Assembly: GCA_004294445.1 (NCBI GenBank)
Contig: REAZ01000008.1
Location: 1-64,000, forward strand
Direction: 5' to 3'
Source of the DNA: Cytophagales bacterium
GTDB lineage: Bacteria > Bacteroidota > Bacteroidia > Cytophagales > Thermoflexibacteraceae
Length of the DNA: 64,000 bases
Shown piece after piece: positions 34,575 through 42,456 of the stretch (positions within the stretch are counted from its first letter, which is position 1; each line of letters opens with the position of its first letter). The notes beneath the pieces were generated by a model. That model was given only the letters and a program-made list of their open reading frames with translations, ran no database searches and was not told where the DNA came from. A program made the translations under genes and the position numbers.

Positions 34575-37079
34575 CTAATAAAAAATCAGTTCTACCTCTG
34601 GGCGTTTCTCTTGGAAAGTCTTTGCCCTACTTTTCCAAACCTTTGTATTATAGCATTTTACTGTCTTGAGTTTTGGCAACTCCTGAATGTCTTTGAGGTT
34701 GCTTACTTTGGTACTAAAAAACTCTATTACCCGCAAGTTAGTCAGTCCTTTGAGTGCCTCTAAGTCTCCAATTTGCGTACCCGAAAACTTAATTTCTTCC
34801 AGATTGATGAGCTTTCCTACGGAAATGAGTTGGTTAGCGGGTGTGTTTTCAAAAGCTAAATACTTCAAGGAAATCATGTCGGTCAGTGCGGCAATATCTC
34901 CGATAGGGTTTCTCGAAAAGTCCAATCTTTCCAATTTTTTCAAGGCTGTAATCGGTGCAATGTTGGAAACAAGCGTATTAGAAAAAGATAATTCTTTGAG
35001 TCTGCGTAGCTGCCTTACAGGTTCTATATCTTTGATATTATTGTTATTATCTATTTTTAGCACTTCCAATGTGGCTACCTGATGCGTCTGCTCTCGTGAG
35101 GGTGTGTTATCTACTTTGATGTGCTGCCCAAAAACTTGTTTCCAAGCATCAGGTAGGTTTTGCCACCACAGCCGCAATACTTCGGACTGATGAATGACCA
35201 AACAAGAAGGCAGCGATTTGTTAAGGGCATCTACTTGGTCGTAAGCAAGTGTATTTTTGTCGCAATAAAGCGTTTTGAGGGCTTGCAGTTTCTCCAGCCC
35301 TTGCAGGTTGGTAATTCCCGAATTTTCTACACTTAATTTTTCCAAATTAGTCAGATTAGCAAGTGGCTTTAGGTTGCTTGCTTTCGTGTTGTTTGCTTCC
35401 AATACTTGTAAATCTATCAAATCTTTGAGTGGCGTAAAATCTGTGATGGACGTGTTATTGCAGAATAGTTTTTTGAGGTTTGTAACTTCTTTCAAAGGCT
35501 CTAAAGTATTGATATTTGAGTTGTTAGAGATATTTATCTCTGTTAGGTTTGCCATCTGCTGTAGCTGGTCTTTGGAAGGCAGCCCCATATATTTTACATA
35601 TTTGCCGAAGGCTAATTTCCACTCGCCGTTCATCATGTTCCACCAATTTGAAAGAGTTTCAGAGTCAAAAATTACCAACGTACTTGGGTTGCTCGCCATA
35701 AACTTGCGGGCAATTTCTTTGGTAATTTTGCTTTGGTCGCAGTATATTTTCTCTATCGTAGTAAGTCCGTTTAGCGGAGAAAGATTATCAACGGGACTGC
35801 TATTGAAAGTTACTAATTTGAGTTTCTTTAGCCCTTGCAAGCCATTTAGGTTCGCTACGGCAGTATTAGAAAAATCTAATCTTTCTAGCTGTGTCAAATT
35901 TGCCAAAGGGCTGAGGTCTTTGACCGCTGTATTGGGAATATCCAAAAAATTGAGATTTTTTAGCTCGCTAATAGGCTGTAAATCTGAAATTTTAGTTTTT
36001 TCGCCACGCAACTCTCGCAAAGCTATGAGGTTTGCTATAGGCTCAAGACTGTTTACGGGCGTATTAAAAAAGTACAACTTATCGAGCTTGCTAAGGTTTC
36101 TGAGTGGCTCTAAGTTAGTTATTTGTGTATTCTGACAATAAATTTCCTTGAGGTTAATGGCATATTTGAGGGCTTCCAAGCTATTTATCTCTGTGCCACT
36201 ACAGTTGAGGATTTCCAAATTAGCAAGATTGCGAAGGGGGAGTAAATTGCTTGCTTGCGTACCCGCAATATTTACTTCTTTGAGTTTTGTAAGGCGGTTG
36301 AGTGGTTCTAAATCGCTCACTGTTCGGTAGTTACTGATGTCTATTCTTTCTAAGGTCAAAATATTTTTGATGTGTGCCATCGAAACTGTATCGGGAAGGC
36401 TTACGTAAGTACCAAATATGCTTTTCCAATCTTCGGAAAGTGTTGCCCACCAAGATTTTAACTCCTCTTCTTCGTTTACCTTGCTGGTATAAATACTTGC
36501 AATTTTGAGTTCTTTTTGGGCTTGGTTAAGGTTAATCTCTACGTATCGGACTTGATTATTTTTGAGGGAATCTCCGTCTATTGTTTTTGAGCGCAAACTC
36601 CTATTCATTGTAACTTTGAAAACTACTTGCTTTTCGGGCGTAAGAAAGTGCGTGATGCTCTGCACGTCAAATTTGAAGATAGCGTCTGTAAAGAAAAAAT
36701 CAATATCTTTGAGGTAGGCTTGTATTTCTTTGAAAATCACCGCATCACGTTTTTTATCGAGGTCATCTTCTATATTTACTTTGCTGTCTTTGAATACTTT
36801 GAGATAACTTTGATTGATAATTACGTCTTTTTCTTCCGCATCTGATTCAGAACTTCCCACAGTATTGAACAGATACTCCAAGAATGACATCATTTGGGTA
36901 GCCTCTTTTTTATAGCTTTCTATTTCCTCTGCTGAAATAGGAGAATCTGAAGCTACAGCCTGATTAGTTTGTGGCTTAGTTGTATTTGCGGGCTTAGTCG
37001 TTGTTTGTTTTTTGGGGCTTACCTTTTTGCTGGGCATAAACCGCCGTAGAAAACAAAACAAAAAATATAATAAACACAA
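34575..37079 (-). CDS. Internalin-like leucine-rich-repeat protein (frame break at the signal peptide)
   Basis: The open frame gives 834 aa, but its first codons are not a real signal. Internal ATGs such as MPSKKVSPKKQ (37037) are possible starts. A Lys/Thr/Pro-rich linker is followed by a unique domain (about residues 50-210). Three blocks of 22-residue repeats come next (LTKLKEVNIAGTQASNLLPL type, with Thr where internalins have Asn). Each block is preceded by a WW...W...FG.Y/H module (SWWATLSEDWKSIFG, NWWNMMNGEWKLAFG, LWWQNLPDAWKQVFG). Just upstream, a perfect signal peptide lies one base out of frame (see 36994-37107), so the intact protein was probably exported. Ligand unknown. It follows YceI by 150 bases. 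Confidence 0.8.
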   Translation of the reverse strand: MCLLYFLFCFLRRFMPSKKVSPKKQTTTKPANTTKPQTNQAVASDSPISAEEIESYKKEATQMMSFLEYLFNTVGSSESDAEEKDVIINQSYLKVFKDSKVNIEDDLDKKRDAVIFKEIQAYLKDIDFFFTDAIFKFDVQSITHFLTPEKQVVFKVTMNRSLRSKTIDGDSLKNNQVRYVEINLNQAQKELKIASIYTSKVNEEEELKSWWATLSEDWKSIFGTYVSLPDTVSMAHIKNILTLERIDISNYRTVSDLEPLNRLTKLKEVNIAGTQASNLLPLRNLANLEILNCSGTEINSLEALKYAINLKEIYCQNTQITNLEPLRNLSKLDKLYFFNTPVNSLEPIANLIALRELRGEKTKISDLQPISELKNLNFLDIPNTAVKDLSPLANLTQLERLDFSNTAVANLNGLQGLKKLKLVTFNSSPVDNLSPLNGLTTIEKIYCDQSKITKEIARKFMASNPSTLVIFDSETLSNWWNMMNGEWKLAFGKYVKYMGLPSKDQLQQMANLTEINISNNSNINTLEPLKEVTNLKKLFCNNTSITDFTPLKDLIDLQVLEANNTKASNLKPLANLTNLEKLSVENSGITNLQGLEKLQALKTLYCDKNTLAYDQVDALNKSLPSCLVIHQSEVLRLWWQNLPDAWKQVFGQHIKVDNTPSREQTHQVATLEVLKIDNNNNIKDIEPVRQLRRLKELSFSNTLVSNIAPITALKKLERLDFSRNPIGDIAALTDMISLKYLAFENTPANQLISVGKLINLEEIKFSGTQIGDLEALKGLTNLRVIEFFSTKVSNLKDIQELPKLKTVKCYNTKVWKSRAKTFQEKRPEVELIFY

Positions 37080-37107
37080 AGCTAAACTTTAAATTACTAA
37101 TTTTCAT
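36994..37107 (-). pseudogene. Out-of-frame signal peptide of the LRR protein
   Basis: From the ATG at 37107 the minus strand encodes MKISNLKFSFVFIIFFVLFS, then TAVYAQQKGKPQKTNND and a stop. It is a textbook signal peptide with an A-x-A cleavage site (VYA-QQ). Removing one base from the A6 run (37008-37013 on the plus strand), or a +1 shift nearby, joins it to the LRR frame and gives a continuous mature sequence beginning QQKGKPQKQTTTKPA. It is therefore a detached first exon-like piece of the LRR gene. A sequencing error, a real mutation, or slippage/phase variation could each explain it. Confidence 0.75.
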
Positions 37108-37150
37108 ATCATTATGGGTTATTGATGATTGATTATGAGCTATAAGTTTC

Positions 37151-37182
37151 GCTATTATTTGGCTAAAAACCAAATAATTAGC
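37151..37182 (-). other. Hairpin between YceI and LRR genes
   Basis: ATTATTTGG and CCAAATAAT form a 9-bp stem with a 7-base loop, extended by GCTA/TAGC with a bulge. There is no T-tract, so it is a weak terminator at most. It lies between the YceI stop and the LRR start. Confidence 0.4.
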
Positions 37183-37256
37183 AACCCAAATAGCTCACAA
37201 AGCTACTATTTAAACTTAAATAACAGAAATTTTGTAGTTTAGTATGTGCAAAAGGC

Positions 37257-37811
37257 TTATTTTTCTTGTTTTTTCAAATCTGCTTTGACGGTAACTTCTA
37301 CCTCTTCAGCCACACTTTTAATCACTACAGTAGGGATTTTTATTTTGTGGTCTGCTACTTTGATGGTAAACTTGCTTTCTATGCTTGCTTTCCCATTTTT
37401 GACCCGAATAGTGCTTGGGATAGTGCGTATCTGCTTTATACCATGAATGAACAATTCGCCTACGGCATTTACGCTATATTCTCCATCTGCCTTCAAATCA
37501 TATTTTCCTTCTATTTTTCCTTTGAAAGTGCCATCAGGGAATTTATCACTTTCCAAGTAGTTTTCGTTGAAATGCTCCTCCATGAGTGCCGAAGAAAACT
37601 TAAATGCCTTGATAGGAATTTTGAATAAAAACTCACTTTTGCTTGCGTCAATAATGCCTCTTGTTTCTTTGTTCGTTGCCTCTATGTCCTCTACGATTCC
37701 ATCAGAGAAAAATCTCACGTTGGTATTTTCCAAGAGATAACGCTCTTGGGCATAACTAACTATATTGTTGAAAGTCAGTATGCAAGCCAATAAAAATATT
37801 GTTTTTTTCAT
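37257..37811 (-). CDS. YceI-family periplasmic protein
   Basis: About 184 aa from MKKTIFLLACILTFNNIVSY, a signal peptide ending YAQ. The frame is open 9 codons upstream but would overlap DUF5777. The rest is a YceI lipocalin-like barrel (STRVRFFSDG-type opening, here NVRFFSDGIVEDIEAT; LMEEHFNENYLESDKFPDGT with the family pattern at about 85-104). YceI proteins bind isoprenoid or amphiphilic molecules. The gene starts 4 bases after DUF5777 ends, so the two are co-transcribed and may share an electron-transfer or lipid-related job with the Rieske proteins upstream. Confidence 0.88.
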   Translation of the reverse strand: MKKTIFLLACILTFNNIVSYAQERYLLENTNVRFFSDGIVEDIEATNKETRGIIDASKSEFLFKIPIKAFKFSSALMEEHFNENYLESDKFPDGTFKGKIEGKYDLKADGEYSVNAVGELFIHGIKQIRTIPSTIRVKNGKASIESKFTIKVADHKIKIPTVVIKSVAEEVEVTVKADLKKQEK

Positions 37812-37815
37812 GGTT

Positions 37816-38724
37816 TTATTTGTTTTCTTTTTTGCCACCTACGGTAAAATTTCTGATGAGATTGAACCCAAAATGAATGTCTCCCGCGCCCCAAGAGCCA
37901 GAAGTTTCGGTCAGGTACGCCTTGTCAAACATTCCACGCGAGTTGCTCAAAGTAAGTTGGAAAACGTGTCCTCCTGTTTCTATGTCTATGCCCATAGAGA
38001 AGGCGTTTTTGTAGTTGTCAAAAGCAGGACTTTGCTTTTGTGGAGGTATTCGCAAGATGTACTCTGCATTGAAAGTGAGCCTTTTGGTAATTTTGAATCT
38101 TCCGCCAAAGCCAAGAGCCGTAGAAATTACTTTGTCGTTTTGGGCATCTGGTACTAAGTTCCGATAGACAACCGTAGGCACAAATACGAATGATATTCTG
38201 CTATTTAGCTTTCCGCCTACAATGAGTTGGTTCACGTACGAGAGTCTTCCGCCAAAGTCAGGGCTAAATCCTTCGATGGTATTTACAGCCACGCTACCCA
38301 TATAGAGCAGACTAATAGGCATCATATTGGATTGCCGCAAGATAGAAATTTTGGTGAAAGCATCATAGGTTTTTTGATAGCTACTCCTACCAACGCCTAA
38401 GTGGACTCTGTCGGAAAGCCCGTATTCAAAGCCCATGCGAATTTCGGCTTGGTCGAGTCCCCAAAGCTGATAAGCACCACTGTTGAGCGTGCCAAAGCGG
38501 TGGCAGATGCGATATTCGAGTGCGCCCTTTGCCAATCTTTCCGTATTGTGCAGGTTGATGAGCCGCGAGGATTTAAAGGCAGCAGACACATATTCTTTTT
38601 TCTTCTCTTTGCCCTTTTCCGATTCGTTGAGGGCATTTTCCAAGTCGTCTTGGGCAGAGGCAGAAAAGCAAGCGAAAATAAATAGACTCAAAATAAGGAA
38701 ATATTGTTTGTTTGTCGTCATCAT
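37816..38724 (-). CDS. DUF5777 beta-barrel outer-membrane protein
   Basis: About 302 aa from MMTTNKQYFLILSLFIFACF, a signal peptide ending ASAQ. The frame is open 16 codons earlier without signal character. The mature protein begins with acidic residues (DDLENALNESEKGKEKKKEY). It then runs as alternating strands (RLINLHNTERLAKGALEYRI..., GFEYGLSDRVHLGVGRSSYQ) to the aromatic-rich end IHFGFNLIRNFTVGGKKENK. This fits DUF5777, a porin-like family that I associate with YceI and Rieske proteins in Bacteroidota. Transported substrate unknown. It lies 81 bases downstream of a Rieske gene, with a 12-bp hairpin in between. Confidence 0.82.
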   Translation of the reverse strand: MMTTNKQYFLILSLFIFACFSASAQDDLENALNESEKGKEKKKEYVSAAFKSSRLINLHNTERLAKGALEYRICHRFGTLNSGAYQLWGLDQAEIRMGFEYGLSDRVHLGVGRSSYQKTYDAFTKISILRQSNMMPISLLYMGSVAVNTIEGFSPDFGGRLSYVNQLIVGGKLNSRISFVFVPTVVYRNLVPDAQNDKVISTALGFGGRFKITKRLTFNAEYILRIPPQKQSPAFDNYKNAFSMGIDIETGGHVFQLTLSNSRGMFDKAYLTETSGSWGAGDIHFGFNLIRNFTVGGKKENK

Positions 38725-38759
38725 TATTGTTTGATTAAAATCGTGGTGATTTGTATATT

Positions 38760-38797
38760 CAGACTTTTCCAAAACTTAATTACTCTGGAAAAGTCTG
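38760..38797 (-). other. 12-bp hairpin between Rieske and DUF5777 genes
   Basis: CAGACTTTTCCA and TGGAAAAGTCTG form a perfect 12-bp stem around a 14-base loop, with no T-run. It may adjust message stability or partial termination between the Rieske and barrel genes. Confidence 0.5.
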
Positions 38798-38805
38798 AGC
38801 ATTAT

Positions 38806-39273
38806 TTAGCTATAGATTCTAAGTAGATTGTTGGTAAGTGTGGTATTATATACCTTCAAGCCATTTTTTCCATCTTTATTCAGTCCTATACCTTTTGTGT
38901 CAAACAAAGCCCCGTGGGCAGAGCAGTAAAAGTTATTTTGTGAACTCTGATAGATTACTTGCGCCCTTCCTTCGTGGCTGCAAATCTGTGTTACGGCGGC
39001 ATAAGTACCTTGAGTTGTAAAAGCTATCACTACACCGTTTCTGACTAAAAAACCTCCTTGCTTGGTTAAAGCTACATTTTCCGCCGCACCCAAGTCGAGC
39101 GTAAAATCGGTGCCGTTTTTAACAGGAGTAACCACAGCCCCGTCAGGGGTACTCACAACGCTATTTTGATTATTGGCACTTGAGCTACAGGCAGCCAAGC
39201 CGCCCGTACAATAAGTTGCGAAAATAGCCGCACCACTAAAGCCTATTTGCTTTAAAAAATCTTTCCTATTCAT
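38806..39273 (-). CDS. Rieske [2Fe-2S] lipoprotein, copy 1
   Basis: A 155-aa exported Rieske protein. The start MNRKDFLKQIGFSGAAIFAT is a Tat-like leader (with RK where RR is usual), and LAAC gives a lipidated Cys near 29. The cluster ligands are intact: Cys98 and His100 (ICSHEG), then Cys117 and His120 (YCSAHG), with 16 residues between H and C. The small size and lack of membrane helix set it apart from bc1 Rieske subunits, so it is a soluble-domain electron carrier in the periplasm. It shares about two thirds of its residues with copy 2. Their 3' ends are nearly identical (LTNNLLRIYS), indicating recent duplication. Confidence 0.9.
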   Translation of the reverse strand: MNRKDFLKQIGFSGAAIFATYCTGGLAACSSSANNQNSVVSTPDGAVVTPVKNGTDFTLDLGAAENVALTKQGGFLVRNGVVIAFTTQGTYAAVTQICSHEGRAQVIYQSSQNNFYCSAHGALFDTKGIGLNKDGKNGLKVYNTTLTNNLLRIYS

Positions 39274-39344
39274 TTCTTTGAAAATTTAAAATATTGGCAA
39301 CGAGAATTTGACAAGGCATACAAATATGCCAAGAAAGAAATGTT

Positions 39345-39767
39345 TTAGCTATAGATTCTAAGCAAATTATTGGTAAGCTGCACGTTATAGAGTTTTAGTC
39401 CGCCTCTGCCTTCGCTGTTTAGTCCGTTGCCGCTTGTGTCGAATAATGCTCCATGTGCTGTACAATAGAAGTTGTTTTGCGCACTTCGGTACGTTACTTC
39501 TTGCCTTCCTTCGTGGCTACATACTTGCGTTACAGCTACATAACTACCCTGTGTAGTATAGGCTACTACCACACTATTTTTTATTAAAAAACCTCCTTTG
39601 TTTTTTAGGGCTGCATTCTCTGCCAAACTAAGGTCGAGTGTGAAGTCCACGTTGCTTGCAGGCGATAACCCGCTTGAGCTACAGCCCGACAAGCCATCCA
39701 TACAATAAGTGGCGAAAATAGCCGCACCACTAAAACCTACTTGTTTTAAAAAATCTTTCCTATTCAT
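39345..39767 (-). CDS. Rieske [2Fe-2S] lipoprotein, copy 2
   Basis: A 140-aa paralogue of copy 1 with the same leader (MNRKDFLKQVGFSGAAIFAT) and lipobox region (LSGC near 29). It has a shorter Ser/Ala linker and the same cluster ligands: Cys83, His85 (VCSHEG) and Cys102, His105 (YCTAHG). The linker between the lipid anchor and the domain is about 15 residues shorter than in copy 1, which could change reach from the membrane. It lies 71 bases upstream of copy 1 on the same strand. Confidence 0.9.
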   Translation of the reverse strand: MNRKDFLKQVGFSGAAIFATYCMDGLSGCSSSGLSPASNVDFTLDLSLAENAALKNKGGFLIKNSVVVAYTTQGSYVAVTQVCSHEGRQEVTYRSAQNNFYCTAHGALFDTSGNGLNSEGRGGLKLYNVQLTNNLLRIYS

Positions 39768-39901
39768 TTTTGAGAAATTTATAGTTAAAAAACCTAATAT
39801 TTTACCTACTACGCACCAAGATAATATACAGATGCAAAAACAGTAAAAAAATATGGTTTTCTAATAGATTTTTAATCCTATAGCCTAAAAAATAGACCGC
39901 T

Positions 39902-40393
39902 CTATGCAAAAACTCTCAAATTATTGCCCGACAAGGCAGTTTGGAACTGCTTTAGCGGGTTTAGTGCAGGTCCGTTTACCACGCTGCCTGTCAGATTAAA
40001 TACTGAGCCATGATTTGAGCAAAAAAAGCGATTTTGTGCCGCTTGGAAATCTACGGTTGTGCCTTGATGCGTGCAAGTCTTTGCCAAAGCGATATAATCT
40101 CCGTTGTTGGTGCGCGCCACTATCACGTCGCCACTTACCAACGCCCCTCCGTTGTTCTTGAGTGTTGCGTTTGCTGCATTAGAAATATCGATAGTAAAAT
40201 CAATGCTATTCCCTGTATTGGTGCCTGTAATGCCTGTATTGCCCGTATTATTAGTAGTACCACCTGTAGAAGGCGTAGCGGGTGTTGGGTCGCTTGCTTT
40301 TGATGAGCAGCTTTCCAGCGTGCAAGTAGCCAATACCGTAAAAAGTGTTGCGCCACTTAATCCTAAACTTTTTAGAAACTCTATTCTTGTCAT
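39902..40393 (-). CDS. Rieske [2Fe-2S] lipoprotein, copy 3 (divergent)
   Basis: A 163-aa member, more distant from the other two. The leader MTRIEFLKSLGLSGATLFTV has the same layout, with Cys near 29 (LESC). It is followed by a long Thr/Gly/Asn/Pro linker of about 35 residues (TPATPSTGGTTNNTGNTG...). The cluster ligands are Cys107, His109 (TCTHQG) and Cys125, His128 (FCSNHG), with 15 residues between. It is first of the three, 45 bases downstream of the anti-sigma/barrel gene. The mix of linker lengths suggests carriers tuned to different partners. Confidence 0.9.
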   Translation of the reverse strand: MTRIEFLKSLGLSGATLFTVLATCTLESCSSKASDPTPATPSTGGTTNNTGNTGITGTNTGNSIDFTIDISNAANATLKNNGGALVSGDVIVARTNNGDYIALAKTCTHQGTTVDFQAAQNRFFCSNHGSVFNLTGSVVNGPALNPLKQFQTALSGNNLRVFA

Positions 40394-40438
40394 GGTTTTA
40401 ATTTTTTAAAAGTTTGTTAATCAATTTATGTTTAAAAT

Positions 40439-41704
40439 TTATTTCACTAATAAATACTTCCAGCTAAAAAATATCCCCGTACTCGATAAATCTACCTTTC
40501 CCCAGCCTATGCTGCTCAAAGGTAACTTTACAAAAGGCTCTATTTGCCAAAAAGAACGCTCAGTTAGCTTGCCTGCGTACCCCAAAGAAAAATTTACAAT
40601 GCCGAAATAGTAAGTGCTTTGTTTGCTGCTTTTCCAGCCTTTTACCAAGTTGGTAGGCATGCCAGCACCATACTCAAAATTGTAGTCTTCGTTGAGCATC
40701 CAATAAGAAGATATGCCCGCACTAACAAATAACTTCTGCCTATCGTTGGCAAGCAAGGCGTAATGCAGATTGATAGGCACTTCTAAGGCTTCACACGCCC
40801 CCCAAATTTTTTCGGGCTTTATCTGGTTTGTCCAAAAGCCTTTGGGTACTGTGTATTCGCTACTCTGTGTGTTGTAAAGTAGGCGAGAAAAAATAAGTCC
40901 TGTGCTTATGCTTAGTCGCCTTGCTATCTGATATTCTATTCCTAAGCCCACTTTATAGCCTGTCTGTGCTATATTTTGAAAGCCAACCGAACTCCAATCG
41001 GGAGAGAGCAAAAGCCCAATATTCAGCCTACCAAAAGGGATTTGCTTTCGTATGCCTACAGGAGCTTGTTTGTTGGCAATGCTGTGCTGTATTTCCTGTT
41101 TCTTAGGTGTATCCAAGTGGCTCACTAAGAGGTTTTTGTTTATGGTAGCAATGGAGTCAATAGCAATCAATTTTTTATGTAAGTTTATATTATTAGTTTG
41201 TTCAGGTGGAAGTTTTTTTGCGGTATTGCTTTGTTGTTGTGATTTTGAAAAAAGCTGGTTGAAAGTATATAGCTGGTTGTTTATTATATGCCTACCATTG
41301 CTGTTAGGCATTTCTGCTACACCATTATTGGTTTCTTTAATATCTTGTTGTTTTTCTTTGTTTGATTCTTGTTTGTTTTTTATTGATAGTACGGTGCTAT
41401 CGGTAAGCAGTTTTTTTTCAGTACTTGCGCTCTGCTTTTCCTTGCTTAGTTTGCTTGCTCCGCGCCATTGCTGATTGACAGTAAGTTTATGTTGAACATT
41501 TCTTTCCCAAAAATAGGCAATGCCGAAAGTGATGAATAAAAGAGGTAGCAATAGCAAAAGTCTTTTGTAAAGCAGTCTTTTCTTTTTGTCTGCTTCTAAC
41601 TTTGCTTCCATTTTCTCCCATGCTTTTGGGTTAAAAGGCATTTGCTTTTTACCCAAAGATTTCTGAAAAAAATCATCTAATTCTTGTTCGCTCAAATCTT
41701 TCAT
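40439..41704 (-). CDS. Anti-sigma-like transmembrane protein with C-terminal beta-barrel
   Basis: A 421-aa protein. A short cytoplasmic N-terminus (MKDLSEQELDDFFQKSLGKK, with PFNPKAWEKMEAKLEAD) resembles the sigma-binding part of small anti-sigma factors. One inner-membrane helix follows (LLLLLPLLFITFGIAYFW, about residues 48-66). A low-complexity Lys/Gln/Asn/Ser-rich periplasmic linker runs to about 225. The last 190 residues look like an outer-membrane barrel (LNIGLLLSPDW... LGIEYQIARRLSISTGLIFS... ending IFFSWKYLLVK). It lies 28 bases downstream of the ECF sigma gene. This architecture could span the whole envelope. Which membrane holds the barrel is inferred. Confidence 0.75.
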   Translation of the reverse strand: MKDLSEQELDDFFQKSLGKKQMPFNPKAWEKMEAKLEADKKKRLLYKRLLLLLPLLFITFGIAYFWERNVQHKLTVNQQWRGASKLSKEKQSASTEKKLLTDSTVLSIKNKQESNKEKQQDIKETNNGVAEMPNSNGRHIINNQLYTFNQLFSKSQQQSNTAKKLPPEQTNNINLHKKLIAIDSIATINKNLLVSHLDTPKKQEIQHSIANKQAPVGIRKQIPFGRLNIGLLLSPDWSSVGFQNIAQTGYKVGLGIEYQIARRLSISTGLIFSRLLYNTQSSEYTVPKGFWTNQIKPEKIWGACEALEVPINLHYALLANDRQKLFVSAGISSYWMLNEDYNFEYGAGMPTNLVKGWKSSKQSTYYFGIVNFSLGYAGKLTERSFWQIEPFVKLPLSSIGWGKVDLSSTGIFFSWKYLLVK

Positions 41705-41732
41705 TTATCGTGAACTTCTATTATTTTTTTCT

Positions 41733-42281
41733 TTAAACAGTAAACTTTTCTTTCACTAAGGCTTGCAATTTCTCTCTCGCTTTCGATAGGTTTGATTTGG
41801 AAGTACCTATGCTTATTCCGAGCATCTCAGCAATTTCCTCGTGCTTGTACCCGTCTATCACGTAGAGGTTGAACACCGTCCTATAAGCCATGCTTAGTGT
41901 TTGTATCATGGCTATCACCTCCTCGTAGGCTATCTTACTCAAAATATCGTCAATCGTTGAGTTTGCTTCTGTGTCTTTGATTTGCTCATTTTTCATGTGT
42001 TTTTCGTGTTTTTTGAAGTGATTAATCGCCTCATTAATAACAATTCTCCGAAACCATGGCTTAAACGAGCGTGTCAGGTCAAATTTTTTTAAGCCATTAA
42101 AAACCTTTAAAAAACCATCATTTAGGACTTCTATTGCATCGTCTTCATTTTTTGTATAGCGAATGCAGACACTCATACCGTAACCATAAAACTTTTCATA
42201 CAAAAGTTTTTGGCTCTGACGTTTTTCTTTGAGGCATCCTTGCAGTATTTCCTCTAAATCGGTGTCTAATCCTTGTATCAC
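41733..42281 (-). CDS. ECF-type RNA polymerase sigma factor
   Basis: A 182-aa sigma-70-family factor with region 2 (YEKFYGYGMSVCIRYTKNED to FKPWFRRIVINEAINHFKKH, about residues 28-90) and region 4 (LSMAYRTVFNLYVIDGYKHE then EIAEMLGISIGTSKSNLSKARE, about 127-170). It is the usual ECF length and lacks regions 1 and 3. It directs RNA polymerase to a small regulon, probably including the downstream anti-sigma-like gene and perhaps the Rieske/DUF5777/YceI genes, which continue in the same direction with short gaps. A large hairpin lies about 45 bases upstream of its ATG. Confidence 0.93.
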   Translation of the reverse strand: MIQGLDTDLEEILQGCLKEKRQSQKLLYEKFYGYGMSVCIRYTKNEDDAIEVLNDGFLKVFNGLKKFDLTRSFKPWFRRIVINEAINHFKKHEKHMKNEQIKDTEANSTIDDILSKIAYEEVIAMIQTLSMAYRTVFNLYVIDGYKHEEIAEMLGISIGTSKSNLSKAREKLQALVKEKFTV

Positions 42282-42323
42282 TATGCCGATATTTTGTAAA
42301 TTAGTTTTTGTAGAAAAGATTTA

Positions 42324-42362
42324 CATTGCTTGCTTGTACTTTCCCCGTACAAGGAAGCAATG
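42324..42362 (-). promoter_or_regulatory. Long hairpin upstream of the ECF sigma gene
   Basis: CATTGCTTGCTTGTAC pairs with GTACAAGGAAGCAATG (14 of 16 pairs, two mismatches) around a 7-base loop. It sits about 43 bases before the sigma-factor ATG, downstream of the terminator of the M14 gene. No T-run follows on the minus strand, so it is more likely a 5'-leader structure or operator than a terminator. Confidence 0.5.
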
Positions 42363-42391
42363 CAAAGGGTTGCCTTAAGAAGAAAAAAAAA

Positions 42392-42430
42392 TGGCTTTTT
42401 GAAAAAAGAAATTATTTTTTCAAAAAGCCA
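42392..42430 (-). terminator. Terminator after the M14 carboxypeptidase gene
   Basis: TGGCTTTTTGAAAAAA and TTTTTTCAAAAAGCCA form a perfect 16-bp stem with a 7-base loop. On the minus strand a run of about nine T follows. Confidence 0.85.
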
Positions 42431-42456
42431 ATGATAAATTTCATCTTGGTTTTCTT

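Noticed and set aside
35275-36135. A 286-codon plus-strand frame within the LRR gene
   Set aside because: The periodic LRR code yields long antisense frames; the opposite strand carries the real repeats.
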